Shown here: positions 1 to 10,304 of the stretch, in pieces
How the letters are laid out: the number at the start of each line of letters is the position of its first letter
Position numbering within the stretch: the stretch's first letter is position 1
DNA from: Isoetes taiwanensis
Taxonomy: Eukaryota; Streptophyta; Lycopodiopsida; Isoetales; Isoetaceae
DNA length: 64,000 nt
NCBI GenBank assembly: GCA_021234155.1
Contig: JAJEKV010000133.1
Location: 498,001 to 562,000, forward strand
Direction of reading: 5' to 3'
Notes under the pieces: model-generated
Databases searched by the model: none
The model's input: the letters and a program-made list of their open reading frames with translations, nothing else
What the model was told of the DNA's origin: nothing
Made by a program: the position numbers and the translations under genes

Positions 1-221
1 ATTGATTCGGCTTCCTATCGACTAGATCTGCCTTTCTTGATTCTATTTCCCTCCCTTCCCATCGCAAGCTCCTTCCTTTACTCAAGCATGTTCTACAATT
101 CGGCCAGCCTCTCCTTCTCTAGAGAATAGGTAGAGGGAGAACAATAAACACGATCCTTCACCAAACCAAGGCACCCTCTCCTTTGTTCACATCCAATATA
201 TATACACAATGACTAAATCTC

Positions 222-304
222 AATGCATATGCATGCTAGACAAGTGTCATGCATGCGCTGACATGCATGCATGCGCATGTGCATGTACATGCATGCAATC
301 TAAT
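222..304. repeat. GCATGC-rich alternating purine-pyrimidine tract
   Basis: Repeated GCATGC and CATGCATG words form a near-continuous alternating purine-pyrimidine run. Such runs can adopt Z-DNA, and CATGCA is also the core of the plant RY element bound by B3-domain factors. No gene is visible next to it, so a regulatory role is speculation. Confidence 0.6.
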
Positions 305-950
305 GCATGCTTATCATATTTTACAAGTCCACTACACATTAATCTAACACCTTCTGCTTATATAACCTTTGCCAATATATTTCTATAGTTTTAAATACCA
401 CTGCTAGCATAACCCATGGACGCATATCAACAAGGCCGTTAGATGATCTACACCCTCTTATACTGAGATAAAGTAAGCCACTAGGTTCGTTACATTTTTG
501 GATTTTCAGGTCAGCAAGAAAACTACATGAGCAGTTCCTTCATTGCCTAATAATTTAAAATGATATCCAAAAGTAGAATATTAGCCATCCATGTTATTTG
601 CATCATGATTTGTTTAATATATCTCCATAATGGTGTATTTCTTTCTTCTATGGGATGCTTCATCAAAAAAATGATAGATATCCTTTTATTGCATTGTACT
701 TAGCTTTGGGGTAAACAGGTGTTGCAACTTATAGTTTGTCTCTTGCATTAGGGGAATTTAGACTCAGTCGTCTCTTGCATTAAAGGGATCTAGAACAACT
801 TTGCACAAAGATCATTCTCGAATGTATGAACTATGGCAAATTAGGTACCACTAAAGAATTCTGATGTTTGATGCATCACCTATGTTCTGGACTAGGATTC
901 TCGTGTTTAGCTACCCATCATCTCTCCCCAGTTATAACAGCATCAACATT

Positions 951-1043
951 GTGTTTTATTTAACTTCAAACGTAGCTTTTGAGCTCTATGCTCATAGTTG
1001 ATTTGTTTTATTTAACTTCAAACGTAGCTTTTGAGCTCTATAT
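951..1043. repeat. Direct duplication, about 40 bp, two copies
   Basis: The segment beginning TTTTATTTAACTTCAAACG occurs at about 953 and again at about 1,006, separated by roughly a dozen bases. Both copies end in the same TTTTGAGCTCTAT word. It is a local duplication with no visible function. Confidence 0.8.
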
Positions 1044-4000
1044 GCAGGTCTTGCTCGTAAATGATATGGTCATTGAGATTTGTCTACATCACTAACTTTA
1101 AATAAATCTCTGGTTTGACATGACATTCTTTTTGTTGTAGTCTAAGGGTTGGTTTTTCCATTATCTTTTGGTCTATGTTTATAGCTCCGATTAATTGGGT
1201 CATTAGCCATTCATTTGGGCAAGCTGCAACCAGCCTAAGCACAGGGAAATCTGGACCAAAAGCCATGCTTGAGCACATAACTTTTCAGGTATATAGTCTT
1301 CACCAACCTTCGTCAAATCTATATGTACATTAACAGCTAGACCATGCTTCTACAATGGAACGACTAACATCAGCAACATCTCAATGTTGTTTGTTCTTAG
1401 TACCGTAGATCCCTTTGTTCTTTACATTCCCACGTCATTTTGCTGTCGCTACGGTTTGAATTGTGCACTTGGAAGTGTTTCAATTGTTTTTTTTTTTGGA
1501 ATTGTGCAACTCATATGCAGCCTGTGAACAATGTCCATTAAAATCTCTGAATTATGGGAAGTAGGCTTCTATGCTGCTATACTGTAAGGAGCAACATATG
1601 TTATCAGAGGGCATTGTATTGTATATCTTTCTCTTAGCTCACAATCCTGTAAAAGCAAGCAGTAGGAAGTCTTCGAATTGTTTTTCTGAACTGTTCAACT
1701 GTTGGCATATGCAGCATGTGAACAAGTTCAAATATGATAGAACAGGAGATTATGAAACAAACTCAAGCAAAGCATGAACAACTGGAATTTTTGAACAGCT
1801 AGAATAATCTTGAACAACTTATGAACAAACTCAGAAAATCAGCTTGATTTTAACCTTTTCATCTGATATATTATTCCAAAATCGCGCTTTTATTTCAAAA
1901 GCTTTGATTCTCAACAGTCTTTTGTATGTCTGTGTAATTGTTATATGTTTGTGTAATTGTTACTGACATCAAGCACCGTGCTGAAGGAACTGGTCTATCT
2001 TGAACATAGTCGTTCACTCAGAAAGAAACAGTTGAAGCTTTGCCATCCAAAATCGTATCAGGTTGTTGCATTTGCCATATTTATTCCACAGTGAAAATGA
2101 CAAAGTTAACCGTCTGACGTAACATTGGCTTCCAATATCTGACAATAGCATGGTTAAATCTGAGAAAGATAGCAGTAAGCCTTTGCTTGCAAATGTATAT
2201 GTTGGCAAGACAATGGGTCATACCACTACCTAGACTAAAGGGTCATATCACTACCTAGACTGGAACTACACAAAATTGTAGGAATAAAACTAGATAAGTG
2301 TTATAGCACCAGCTTTCTAAGAATAGAAATGTGCTTTTGTGGGACAGTACTATTATTTAGATTGCTTGACTTCAAAGTAATTGTTGGAAGTACGTCTTAT
2401 CTATTAGAAGGCTCTTACTTATTATTGTATCATATAGCAATTAATGTAGGTGCCACAAGGTTTGCCACTAAAGCGTACACCATTAATTGACCAGCATTTG
2501 TATATATTGATTAACAAATGATGGTTTTGCAGATGGTTTTGCAGACTGTACTATCACAAAGGGTACATAGAAAAGGGAGAATATGGATTTGGGCAAACCG
2601 AAGTTTATTTAGAATCCTCAGCCAGCATAGGTTGCATGTCCATAACTTCTGTCGTAAAGGTAATTAACTGTGCTTCAAGTGGCTCATATGGAACTTGATA
2701 ATCTCATGTTGCTATGGTAATCGTTTGTTTGTAACAGCCATTTGAGGCTTAGTATTAAGTCAATCTTATTGAGCAGTTCTCACAACATGCAGCTATCCTA
2801 TTGAGTATATTGAAACTGACTAACAATTCTTACAACATCTAACATAATGCATATAGGATTGGAATCCTATTGTTTAAATTTGGTTTTTCCGGGGTTCCGA
2901 AAACTTTTTGGAATTTTTTCTTAATTTGATTTCGTAAGGTTTGGAGGGTTTTGGTGGCCGGGAAAAGATTCAGGTTCACCAAAAATCGGGCATTTCGTTC
3001 TACTATGATTTCGAAATCGGCAATTTTGGGGTCGATGGGTTATCCCGCCGTGGATTCTTATCCGATGGTTGATCATCGGCATGCCCGCCACGCGATTCGC
3101 GGATGGAGTTGTGGAGATAAAACTATTAGTTATGGAGCATGATACGAGCATGGATTAAAATTTTCAAGGTATTGTGGGCTAACCATTCTCAGATCTTGTG
3201 GCAAACGCTTGGTTTTAGCTCTCTTAAGCTCTATGGCGGTATTTTTATTTTTATTCTTATTCTTCCTTTGAAAGTTTAGGTAGTTTGTCCCGCATTCTTC
3301 TTTGCCGAATTTGTGTCGCGACTCGTTCGAAGGGGTTTATTTGCATCGATTGAATTTGTATTGCATGCAAAAGAAAACTGGTCTGTTTTATTTTGAAGCA
3401 ATGGATGGGTTAGTGAGCAAAGCAATTATGATGGGAGTATCTATGTTTCCAAAAGCGCCATGATGGGTACGCATGAAAAGGCTCGCATGTTGCAAGTTCA
3501 TGCATGTTCTCGTCGTGGCCCCCAATCCCAAGAAGAGGTAACTATGCCTAAACCTCTTGTGGAGATCGCTGGATCGGGTCCTCTTCCGCTGCCTTTCTTC
3601 TCGATCCGGGCTTACCCGACCACTTAGATTTACGTGGTTTTCTAAGCAAAAAGCAAAAGCAAGAACATTTTTCAAAGCGAATCGGGAGGAAGGGGAAGAT
3701 GCCCCTCGGGGTTTCAACTTTGGACCGGAGCGACCGAGTTTCTCAAGCAGAGGGATGTGGGTTTACCAAATGGGAAGTTAGAAATTCATAAAATACATAA
3801 TCAAGAGGATACAAGACATTAGCCGGGTCCACAATTTTTGGAAATTTAGGAAAGGCTCTGCAGCCAAAGAAATGGTACTGATTCCTACCGCGGTGAGGAA
3901 TGTGAAGAGAAAAATGCGTACTCCTCCGGGGAACCGCTTGCATGACAAGGAGTGTGGCGCCATGGGTGCATCATCATCATCACCTCCATTATCGCCTCCG

Positions 4001-4080
4001 AATCACGGATCGAAATGTGGAGAATGTTTGTTGTTGCTTGCGCATGCAGGACGCGATTCATCATCCGCCCGAAGTTCCAC

Positions 4081-4494
4081 ATGTTCAGTGCACCATACGA
4101 AGAAACTTTTATTGAAGTTTTGTCCTGTGTTCCACTTTTCGAGCTTAAGAGCATCTCTAGATTGGCGCATCTTTCCAAACTTGCTTATACAATACAGAGT
4201 ATTAAGGTACTTTTTATAGCCTTTAGTTGCATTTAAACTTGCTTTATCCTTGCACATTTTAACTATCATGTATCCTATGTTTAATTGGGATGAATTTTGC
4301 TGCAGACTCAAGAACTATATCATTTAAAATTTGTTACTTCATCAATACAACAAAAAGCTGAAGCGCTTGCAAAAGATACAGCATCACTTAATGAGGATAA
4401 ACAAGGAGAGGTTATTGAGAGTGATGAAAGTGAGATACATGAAAGGAATTTTATCAATCCAGCATCTGCTTATTCTTCTTGGGTTTCTTTTTAA
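4081..4494 (+). pseudogene. Plastid-lipase-like (class 3 lipase, PLIP type) fragment
   Basis: Two exon-like pieces join in frame across a GT-AG intron (4,207-4,305). The first ends in a segment containing FELKSISRLAHLSKLAY, the second contains LKFVTSSIQQKAEA and later NPASAYS. From memory this order (an LKxxxxLxxLAY segment, then FVTSSxxxKAEA, then NPASAYSxAASAASY) is the N-terminal linker of plant PLIP/DAD1-like class 3 lipases, which hydrolyse acyl groups of plastid lipids. The conserved continuation after AYS is lost and a stop follows at once. The catalytic GxSxG core is not visible downstream. The start at 4,081 is arbitrary. Most likely a truncated relic; the family call rests on a short match. 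Confidence 0.45.
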
Positions 4495-5491
4495 CAGATT
4501 TTCTTATCCTTACATCAGAATCCAGCACTGTTGAAGGTGGCTTTGTAGATTATTGGGATTCTCAAGTGACGTTCACCCAGGCGTTCACCAATATCCCCCC
4601 CTTATGTGCTCTAAATTTAATACAACCTATCGATTTTTCTTTGATTAATTAGAGTCTTTGAATGTTGGTAGTACAGAACAGGAGCATATTGTAAAGGACC
4701 ATGGTGACAGAACCAGATTAGGCTATCATGTTTATTGAATTTGAGTATAAGCATAACATAATTCAAATTGCATTTGTTGTAATGTTATCAAGTTGGCCCT
4801 CTTTTCTTTTGTTTATTTAGTTGATTTTAATCTTTGAGAAACAATAATAATTTTTGTTTTTGCTCGCTTTTTGTACAGAGCAGAGGAACATCTACCTAAT
4901 ACTCTTCGCCAAGTTTTAATCTATGTAAGGATCATAAGATATGTCATTATATGTATTGCCTCTTGAGTGTGAGTTAAGCACAGTCAAATTTCTATCCTTT
5001 AGAGGCATGTTTGAATTCATGCTCACGATCTGTGAATGTGCCTATTTCAAACATGATTTATTGTGTTTTAATGTTGTCTCTTTGCATGGCTAGCTTGATG
5101 AGATTTTTCCACAAACGTCTTAACTTTCATTTTTCCCTTCCATCGCAGATCACTCAAGAGCTTTATTTGAACTGCAGGAAGCGATGGAACTGAGCATTTT
5201 TAACTGTAAGAACATGCCTCATGTTCCATGATTTTTTTGCTCAAGCAAGACGTCGTCCCATGTTCCATGATTTTTTTGCTCAAGCAAGACGTCGTCCCTT
5301 CCTAACTTATTTGGTTTACTTCCTTTTTGAATTATGCAGGTGATATCCTCTGTTCAAACCATGTACTTGCACATCTGCTAGAGATCTCTACATTATTCAT
5401 CCGTCTTAACTCTTCTTTTCATTCATGGCAATGCTGCCAACACAAAGTGCCCCAAATGCATCACGTCTCTGGATGATCTATGTTTCAACCT
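4495..5491. other. Intergenic DNA between two gene relics
   Basis: AT-rich sequence with no recognisable coding segment. It contains a perfect 39-bp tandem duplication (5,220-5,297). Decayed parts of either neighbouring relic may be hidden here but I could not identify them. Confidence 0.55.
5220..5297. repeat. 39-bp tandem duplication
   Basis: Two adjacent copies of a 39-bp unit starting CATGTTCCATG and ending ACGTCGTCC, identical by eye. Recent local duplication in noncoding DNA. Confidence 0.9.
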
Positions 5492-6335
5492 AAGATTTGG
5501 TTGCATATTCTCATTAACGTTGACACTTGCTTGGATGGATCATCTTTAAGGTACTTATGATGTTTTAACGTGTGTTTTAGTATAGTAGGAGACAATAACC
5601 ATATTACTATTCAGATTTGACAAAATGGAGAACCATCACAACTTGCTCCTGTTGATATCTATGTCATTGATATCTATGTCAATACAGTGGATCTGATGTA
5701 AGAACCTCCCATAGTGACAGCGAACACGGTTCTCTCAATTCTATCGGTTGATTATCCTGCAGAATAAAATGTCTGTGGATCTGATGTAAGAACCTCCCAT
5801 AGTGACAGCGAACACTGTTCTCTCAATTCTATCGGTTGATTACCCTACAGAATAAAATGTCTTGCTATGTATCTGATGATGGTGCATCCTTGCCCACATT
5901 TTAGGGGCATTCTCAAACATCAGAATTTGCATACAAATCAGTGCCATTTGTCAAGGACGAAGTGTACACAGTTTTTGTTAGAGATCGCAGTGCAATAAAG
6001 GTAAGCTAAGAGAGCATTGTTCTTCATGACTTGGAACTTTAATGGTTTTCTAACTTCTAATGTTTTGATAGGCAGAGTAAATATGAAGAATTTAAAGTAG
6101 GAGTGAATGGCTTAGTTGCCAAGGCTATTAAAGTGCCAGAGGAGGATTGGAAAATGCAAGATGGGGCACTTCTTGAAAAACGTCCAGGTTTCAACCATCA
6201 TAAGAAGGCTGGTGCTATGATGGCTCTGGTAAAACAAATAAATTGATACTCAGTTGCCTAACATGTTTAATGCTGCCTCCAGACAGGACTCACAAATGCA
6301 GTTATATGTTGAATCTAGATTGTGATCGTTATGCG
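5492..6335 (+). pseudogene. Cellulose synthase catalytic subunit (CesA) relic with introns
   Basis: CesA builds cellulose at the plasma membrane from UDP-glucose. Consecutive CesA blocks can be read in order: DTCLDGSSLR (family ETYLDRLSLR), GEPSQLAPVDIYV, EPPIVTANTVLSIL, SCYVSDDGAS (the first catalytic aspartate region), QTSEFAY, then [43 protein letters not shown] and LNLDCDRY (family LLNVDCDHY). Apparent GT-AG introns lie at 5,551-5,614 and 6,001-6,075, with another donor after 6,228, so this is decayed genomic DNA, not a processed copy. Damage includes LysAAA-to-TAA stops, an 88-bp tandem duplication, frameshifts, and two internal deletions: the stretch before the segment ending in SAIK, and about 35 residues between MQDG and EKRPGF. 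The closest group looks like CesA and not CSLD because of the EYEEFKVRINALVAKA-like block. Confidence 0.85.
5687..5862 (+). repeat. 88-bp tandem duplication inside the CesA relic
   Basis: The unit starting GTGGATCTGATGTAAGAACC is repeated at 5,687 and 5,775 with about three differences. Both copies encode the same CesA block (EPPIVTANTVLSIL) and share the same TAA stops, so the stops arose before the duplication. Confidence 0.9.
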
Positions 6336-7697
6336 CTTCTTGATGTAATCCGACAGTGGGCACCAATGTTTGTTATGTTTGTTGGATTATACATTTGTTG
6401 CCCCAATGGTTGCATCTGTTGAAAGGGGCGTATTCACATTGGATTAAACATTTGTTGTCTTGGATTGTCACAAAAAATTATGTGTTCGTTTAGATCATTA
6501 ATTTTGTTTAATGTGATAAACGTCAAACGCCAAACACACCTCAGGAAAAAATGAACATTTTGTAAACATGGAAAAAACGAAATAAAAATAGCCCTTTTAC
6601 CCTTTTCCAGAAATGGCCTTAATGACCTAGCAAAAGAAGCCTTTTTTGCCTTTTTAGAATTGGTTTTAATAATGTAGCAGAAAAAGCCCTTTTTCTCTTA
6701 AAGGTGACCAGAAATGGCCTTTTAGACCTTTGCCTAGGTTTAACATTTCTACAGGTCAACATTTAAGATCAAATCCATAATTTCATATGCAAATGCTTTC
6801 TTATCTTCATCAATGAATCTCAAAGTTTTGCTCTATAGATCCTTGCCCCCTCCAAGCCACATTGTTTGTTATCGGACAGTGTCATTACTAGAGCTTCTAC
6901 GTTTCTCAAAATTTATTTCATCTCCATTGTTTCCATGCCAGAGAAAAAGGTTTCCGTACTACTTTCGATGTTGGGGTGCCACAAGTAGATGTTATGATTT
7001 TATGATTAATCTTTGTGCTTTGTCCAACATAACATAATCAAGTAAGTTTCAAATACCACATACACCACATGCGATATTAATTCATGTCATCAATGCTTGA
7101 GACTACCACATGCATAACAATTGTCCATACATCAAGATCACTTCTCCACATCATTTTCTCAACAGTAAATTAACAATTTATACAAATTGATTCCTATAGA
7201 CGCAGTTAAATATACACTAATTTTTCTTATTTAGCATTTTACAAGCAATCGCTTCAGTAACCATGAACCTGGTTCTATTCTAAAGAATATTTCACCACCT
7301 ATCCACAACGTGACTAGACAAACATTTCACCCTTCTACACATTTAGTGCAAATTTTGATAAAACAAAACCCACATGATTACCTAACTAACAACAACTTCG
7401 ATAAAGTAAAATCCACATAATTACCTAAAAGAAAAGACAAAAAAACAAAAACTATTAACTTCATCTCCAATACAATGTTCTGCATCCTTTATTATTGTAT
7501 AAACCCTCATGCCTATTCACTTCACATACATCCATCAAAACTTTAACTCCAACTTCACAAATACAACCTCTTTGACTTATTACAGATCAATCCAATACCA
7601 ATTAGGTTGAAGCTCACAAATAACATCCTTACAACATTGTCCTAAAGTCTACAAATGCAAAACAACATTATCACTTTTACAATCCACATTTAGTAAA
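6336..7697. other. Noncoding DNA, probably body of a non-autonomous Helitron
   Basis: AT-rich DNA with no recognisable coding segment. It contains degenerate repeated words built on AAATGGCCTT and GCCTTTTT between 6,590 and 6,740. The right end is a clear Helitron 3' terminus, so some or all of this stretch is presumably Helitron, but I could not find the matching 5' TC end. Confidence 0.4.
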
Positions 7698-7725
7698 GCC
7701 CGGCAACGCCGGGCACCATAACTAG
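7698..7725 (+). mobile_element. Helitron 3' terminus (hairpin plus CTAG)
   Basis: A perfect 7-bp stem with a 3-nt loop (GCCCGGC-AAC-GCCGGGC, 7,698-7,714) is followed seven bases later by CTAG and a T, the canonical Helitron 3' end inserted at an AT dinucleotide. The same terminus recurs at 8,713, 21,647 and 47,803, and the last of these is proven by an empty site. The 5' end of this copy was not located. Confidence 0.85.
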
Positions 7726-7740
7726 TTTTAATTATTTATC

Positions 7741-9604
7741 TTTAGACTAGATTTGCCTTGCTATATGACTTGAATATATGATCTCTGCAGTCATCTTCTT
7801 TTTGATGCATATAAAATTGGAATTTTAGTTGTGTACAAGAGAGAATGCATCAACAAATGCAATAGAGATTGCTATTCCTATGAGAGTGAGGATTTGCATG
7901 CCTGTTTTGCGCATTGCTCAAAGTGCATAACAATTGTGTAGCAATTTTATAACTTTTGTGGTAATGCAAAAGTTACTACATAATCCACTACATTATATCT
8001 TTTCTATTCTTGGACAAAAATCGTTGCATTTATATTTATTCAAATCTATGTCATTCATGTTGTTTTGAAGATACATAATTGCTCCCACCCATGTTGCTCC
8101 ATGTCTACGAGTATCAAGTTGTTTTAAAGACACATGATTGCGATAAAAGATCCCACCATGTTCCTCCATGTCTACAATTACCAAAATAAGCGGTGTCACG
8201 ATATTATATTGCAATAAACAATGTCGCCATAGTACGCTACATTCAATGATGAGAGACAATACTTTCTTTAAAGACGTCTATGAAGATATAAACTGCAAGA
8301 ATGAAAGGCTTCATTATAATGTTCAATCTAAGGTCTTAGCTAGAGAGAGCATTGTACCGAATGTTGCGGCTAAACTTACCATAAAATCGTCAAGATAGAA
8401 GTACCAATACAATGGGAATATCCATACTTGAACGTCCATAATGGAACAGCTATCAAATATGCAACTTCCTATCCATAATCAATTGGAGATGGCAAGCTTG
8501 ACAAATCAATAAAACAATAGGCTAGCACAAATCTAACAACAAAAGACAATGCAGTGTACATTCTATGCCATGATCTCAAAGATTCAATTCATAATTTTAG
8601 AGATAGTGGTTTTGTATCTTTATCAATAAATTCTCAAGCCCCTTGCCCTTGGGGGGCATATTGTTTATTCTAACTGAAGATGAAACAACAAGCTCTTTAA
8701 ATTGTTACTAAAGCCCGGCAACGCCGGGCTATGTTACTAGTTAGAAAATATGTCTAAAATGGCAAGGTTTCAAGTTTTTTTTTCTTCTTATTCTATTGTG
8801 TGTAGGTCAAAGAGGAGCATTGGAGACTGGCAAGGTTTTAGTACTCGAATCTTTGACGGCAGATCAAAGTATGGCGACGGGGTGGATTTAGGAAGGGTTA
8901 ATATGCGAAATTGAGTAGTCCCTCAAAAGTAGCCTATGGATTTTGGCATTCATAGCATTTGTAGCGGCAACAATGTATTTTAGAATCTTAGAGTGTGCTT
9001 TCTTAGATACATCAAATGGAGGGTATGCGTGGATTTTGAACTAGGTAGGTGAACTTGCATAGGATGCATTTCAAGTTCATGTGTTGCTTGTTCTAAGATG
9101 GTGCATGTTAAATTTTGTGGCATCTAATTTTTAAACAGATAAATTCCTCACATATATTGGGGTCATTAAAACAGATACACGTATATACTACTACTACGCG
9201 CTATCAACGAACTATGAGCAATTCATGTCATACTTGCCACCATAATATACCATCGTACGGTGCATTGTTCTTTCATTGCCTCAATCAGTTTAAAGAACAC
9301 ACAACAATTAGCAAGTACTTCAACAGGCTACAAATTCTTGAGAGTCTGGTATACATTTGAAGGAATACTTTGTGAACAGACTATGCAAATATTCTAGAAT
9401 AACAGGAATAAGGTTGTATTGGCTCACCAAAAGTGGGCATCACCTGTAAATGAAAATACCAGCATCATTTGACAGCCAACAATGTCATAAAACTGAACTG
9501 CAATATTTCCAGTACTTTAAAATGAGCCTAAAGCCATGTTGACAAATAATCTCAGTGGGTTCTTCATTTCTAACATGGACTTGTATGCATAGTTTTTAGA
9601 ACAG
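7741..9604. other. Intergenic DNA with a second Helitron end
   Basis: No recognisable gene. The only feature is the Helitron terminus at 8,713-8,740. A few short open frames (for example 8,168-8,398 and 9,115-9,360) have no motif support. Confidence 0.5.
8713..8740 (+). mobile_element. Second Helitron 3' terminus
   Basis: The same GCCCGGC-AAC-GCCGGGC hairpin (8,713-8,729) is followed by CTAG (8,737-8,740) and T. It lies about 1 kb after the first terminus in the same orientation, so either two Helitrons sit in tandem or one inserted close to the other. The 5' end was not located. Confidence 0.85.
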
Positions 9605-9735
9605 CTGGATAATGCAGAAGACCTGATTAACAGCATGCCATTTCAACCTGATGCAGCTTTATAAATAGCATTGCCTGTTGCATGCAAAACCTATGCAGAC
9701 GTGAAACGATGTTGCAGACCCTCTTTTCAGATTGA
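9605..9735 (+). pseudogene. PPR protein fragment (end of PPR array / E motif)
   Basis: The segment reads AEDLINSMPFQPDAAL and then ACKTYADVK, matching the last PPR and E-motif of plant PLS-class PPR proteins (family AEDLINxMPFxPDAAVWxxLLxACxxxGDVxxG). A stop replaces the expected tryptophan and later stops follow. It lies 570 bp before the PPR-DYW pseudogene on the same strand, and is probably a remnant of another PPR copy. Confidence 0.7.
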
Positions 9736-10304
9736 AGCCTGATGATGTTGGAGGAGTCTCTAAATTACTTCTTTTGCTAAATTAACTGCAGTGAAAGGCA
9801 CACAATGCATGCAGATTTGCTATAATGGTATTATCATTTGGATCTGTGACAAGATAAATTCATTTACAACCATGACAATTGTGCAGAGGGAGGCAAAGAT
9901 TTGATGTAAGTGTTCAATCTGACCAGGGTGGTTGATTATTGAACTTGATTTACAGTAGAATTTTGCGGGAGCTAGCATCAACAACAAATTACCTCCACAT
10001 GGTTACTTTTGTCTTCTATTGAAACAAAATGTTTTGGTAGATCCAACATTATTTGTCTGTCTCTGCTGCCTTTTACATGTATATAGGCATTTCTAAGCAC
10101 TTTCAAATGAGGTCTTCTGTTTTTAGTTCTGCAACTTATTGTTTAACAATCTATTGTCATACTTCTAGCTGACCATATGGGCTCCTTTTACTGTCGAAAA
10201 GGCGATCCTGGATACTGGCAATCTGTGTATGCAGGTATTATTCTTGCCTCATTCTCCATGATTTTGAGACGAATTAATTCTTAACACTTCTCCCATCTGC
10301 CAGG
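9736..10304. other. Intergenic or 5' region of the PPR pseudogene
   Basis: No gene recognised. A possible 5' UTR intron lies just upstream of the PPR start, with a GCAG|GTATTATTC donor near 10,235 and a TCTGCCAG acceptor near 10,302. Confidence 0.4.

Larger units (their letters stand above)
1..4080. other. AT-rich intergenic DNA, no gene recognised
   Basis: Both strands hold only short open frames without recognisable motifs. The only structure seen is an alternating purine-pyrimidine GCATGC-rich patch near 220-305, a 40-bp direct duplication near 951-1043, and a more GC-rich stretch from about 2,880 to 3,960 in which I could not recognise any protein. That stretch lies just upstream of the lipase-like relic and might contain its decayed 5' part, but I see no supporting motif. 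Confidence 0.6.

Noticed and set aside
2951-3781. Overlapping open frames in the GC-richer patch
   Set aside because: No recognisable motif in any frame; frames overlap on both strands, as expected from GC content alone.
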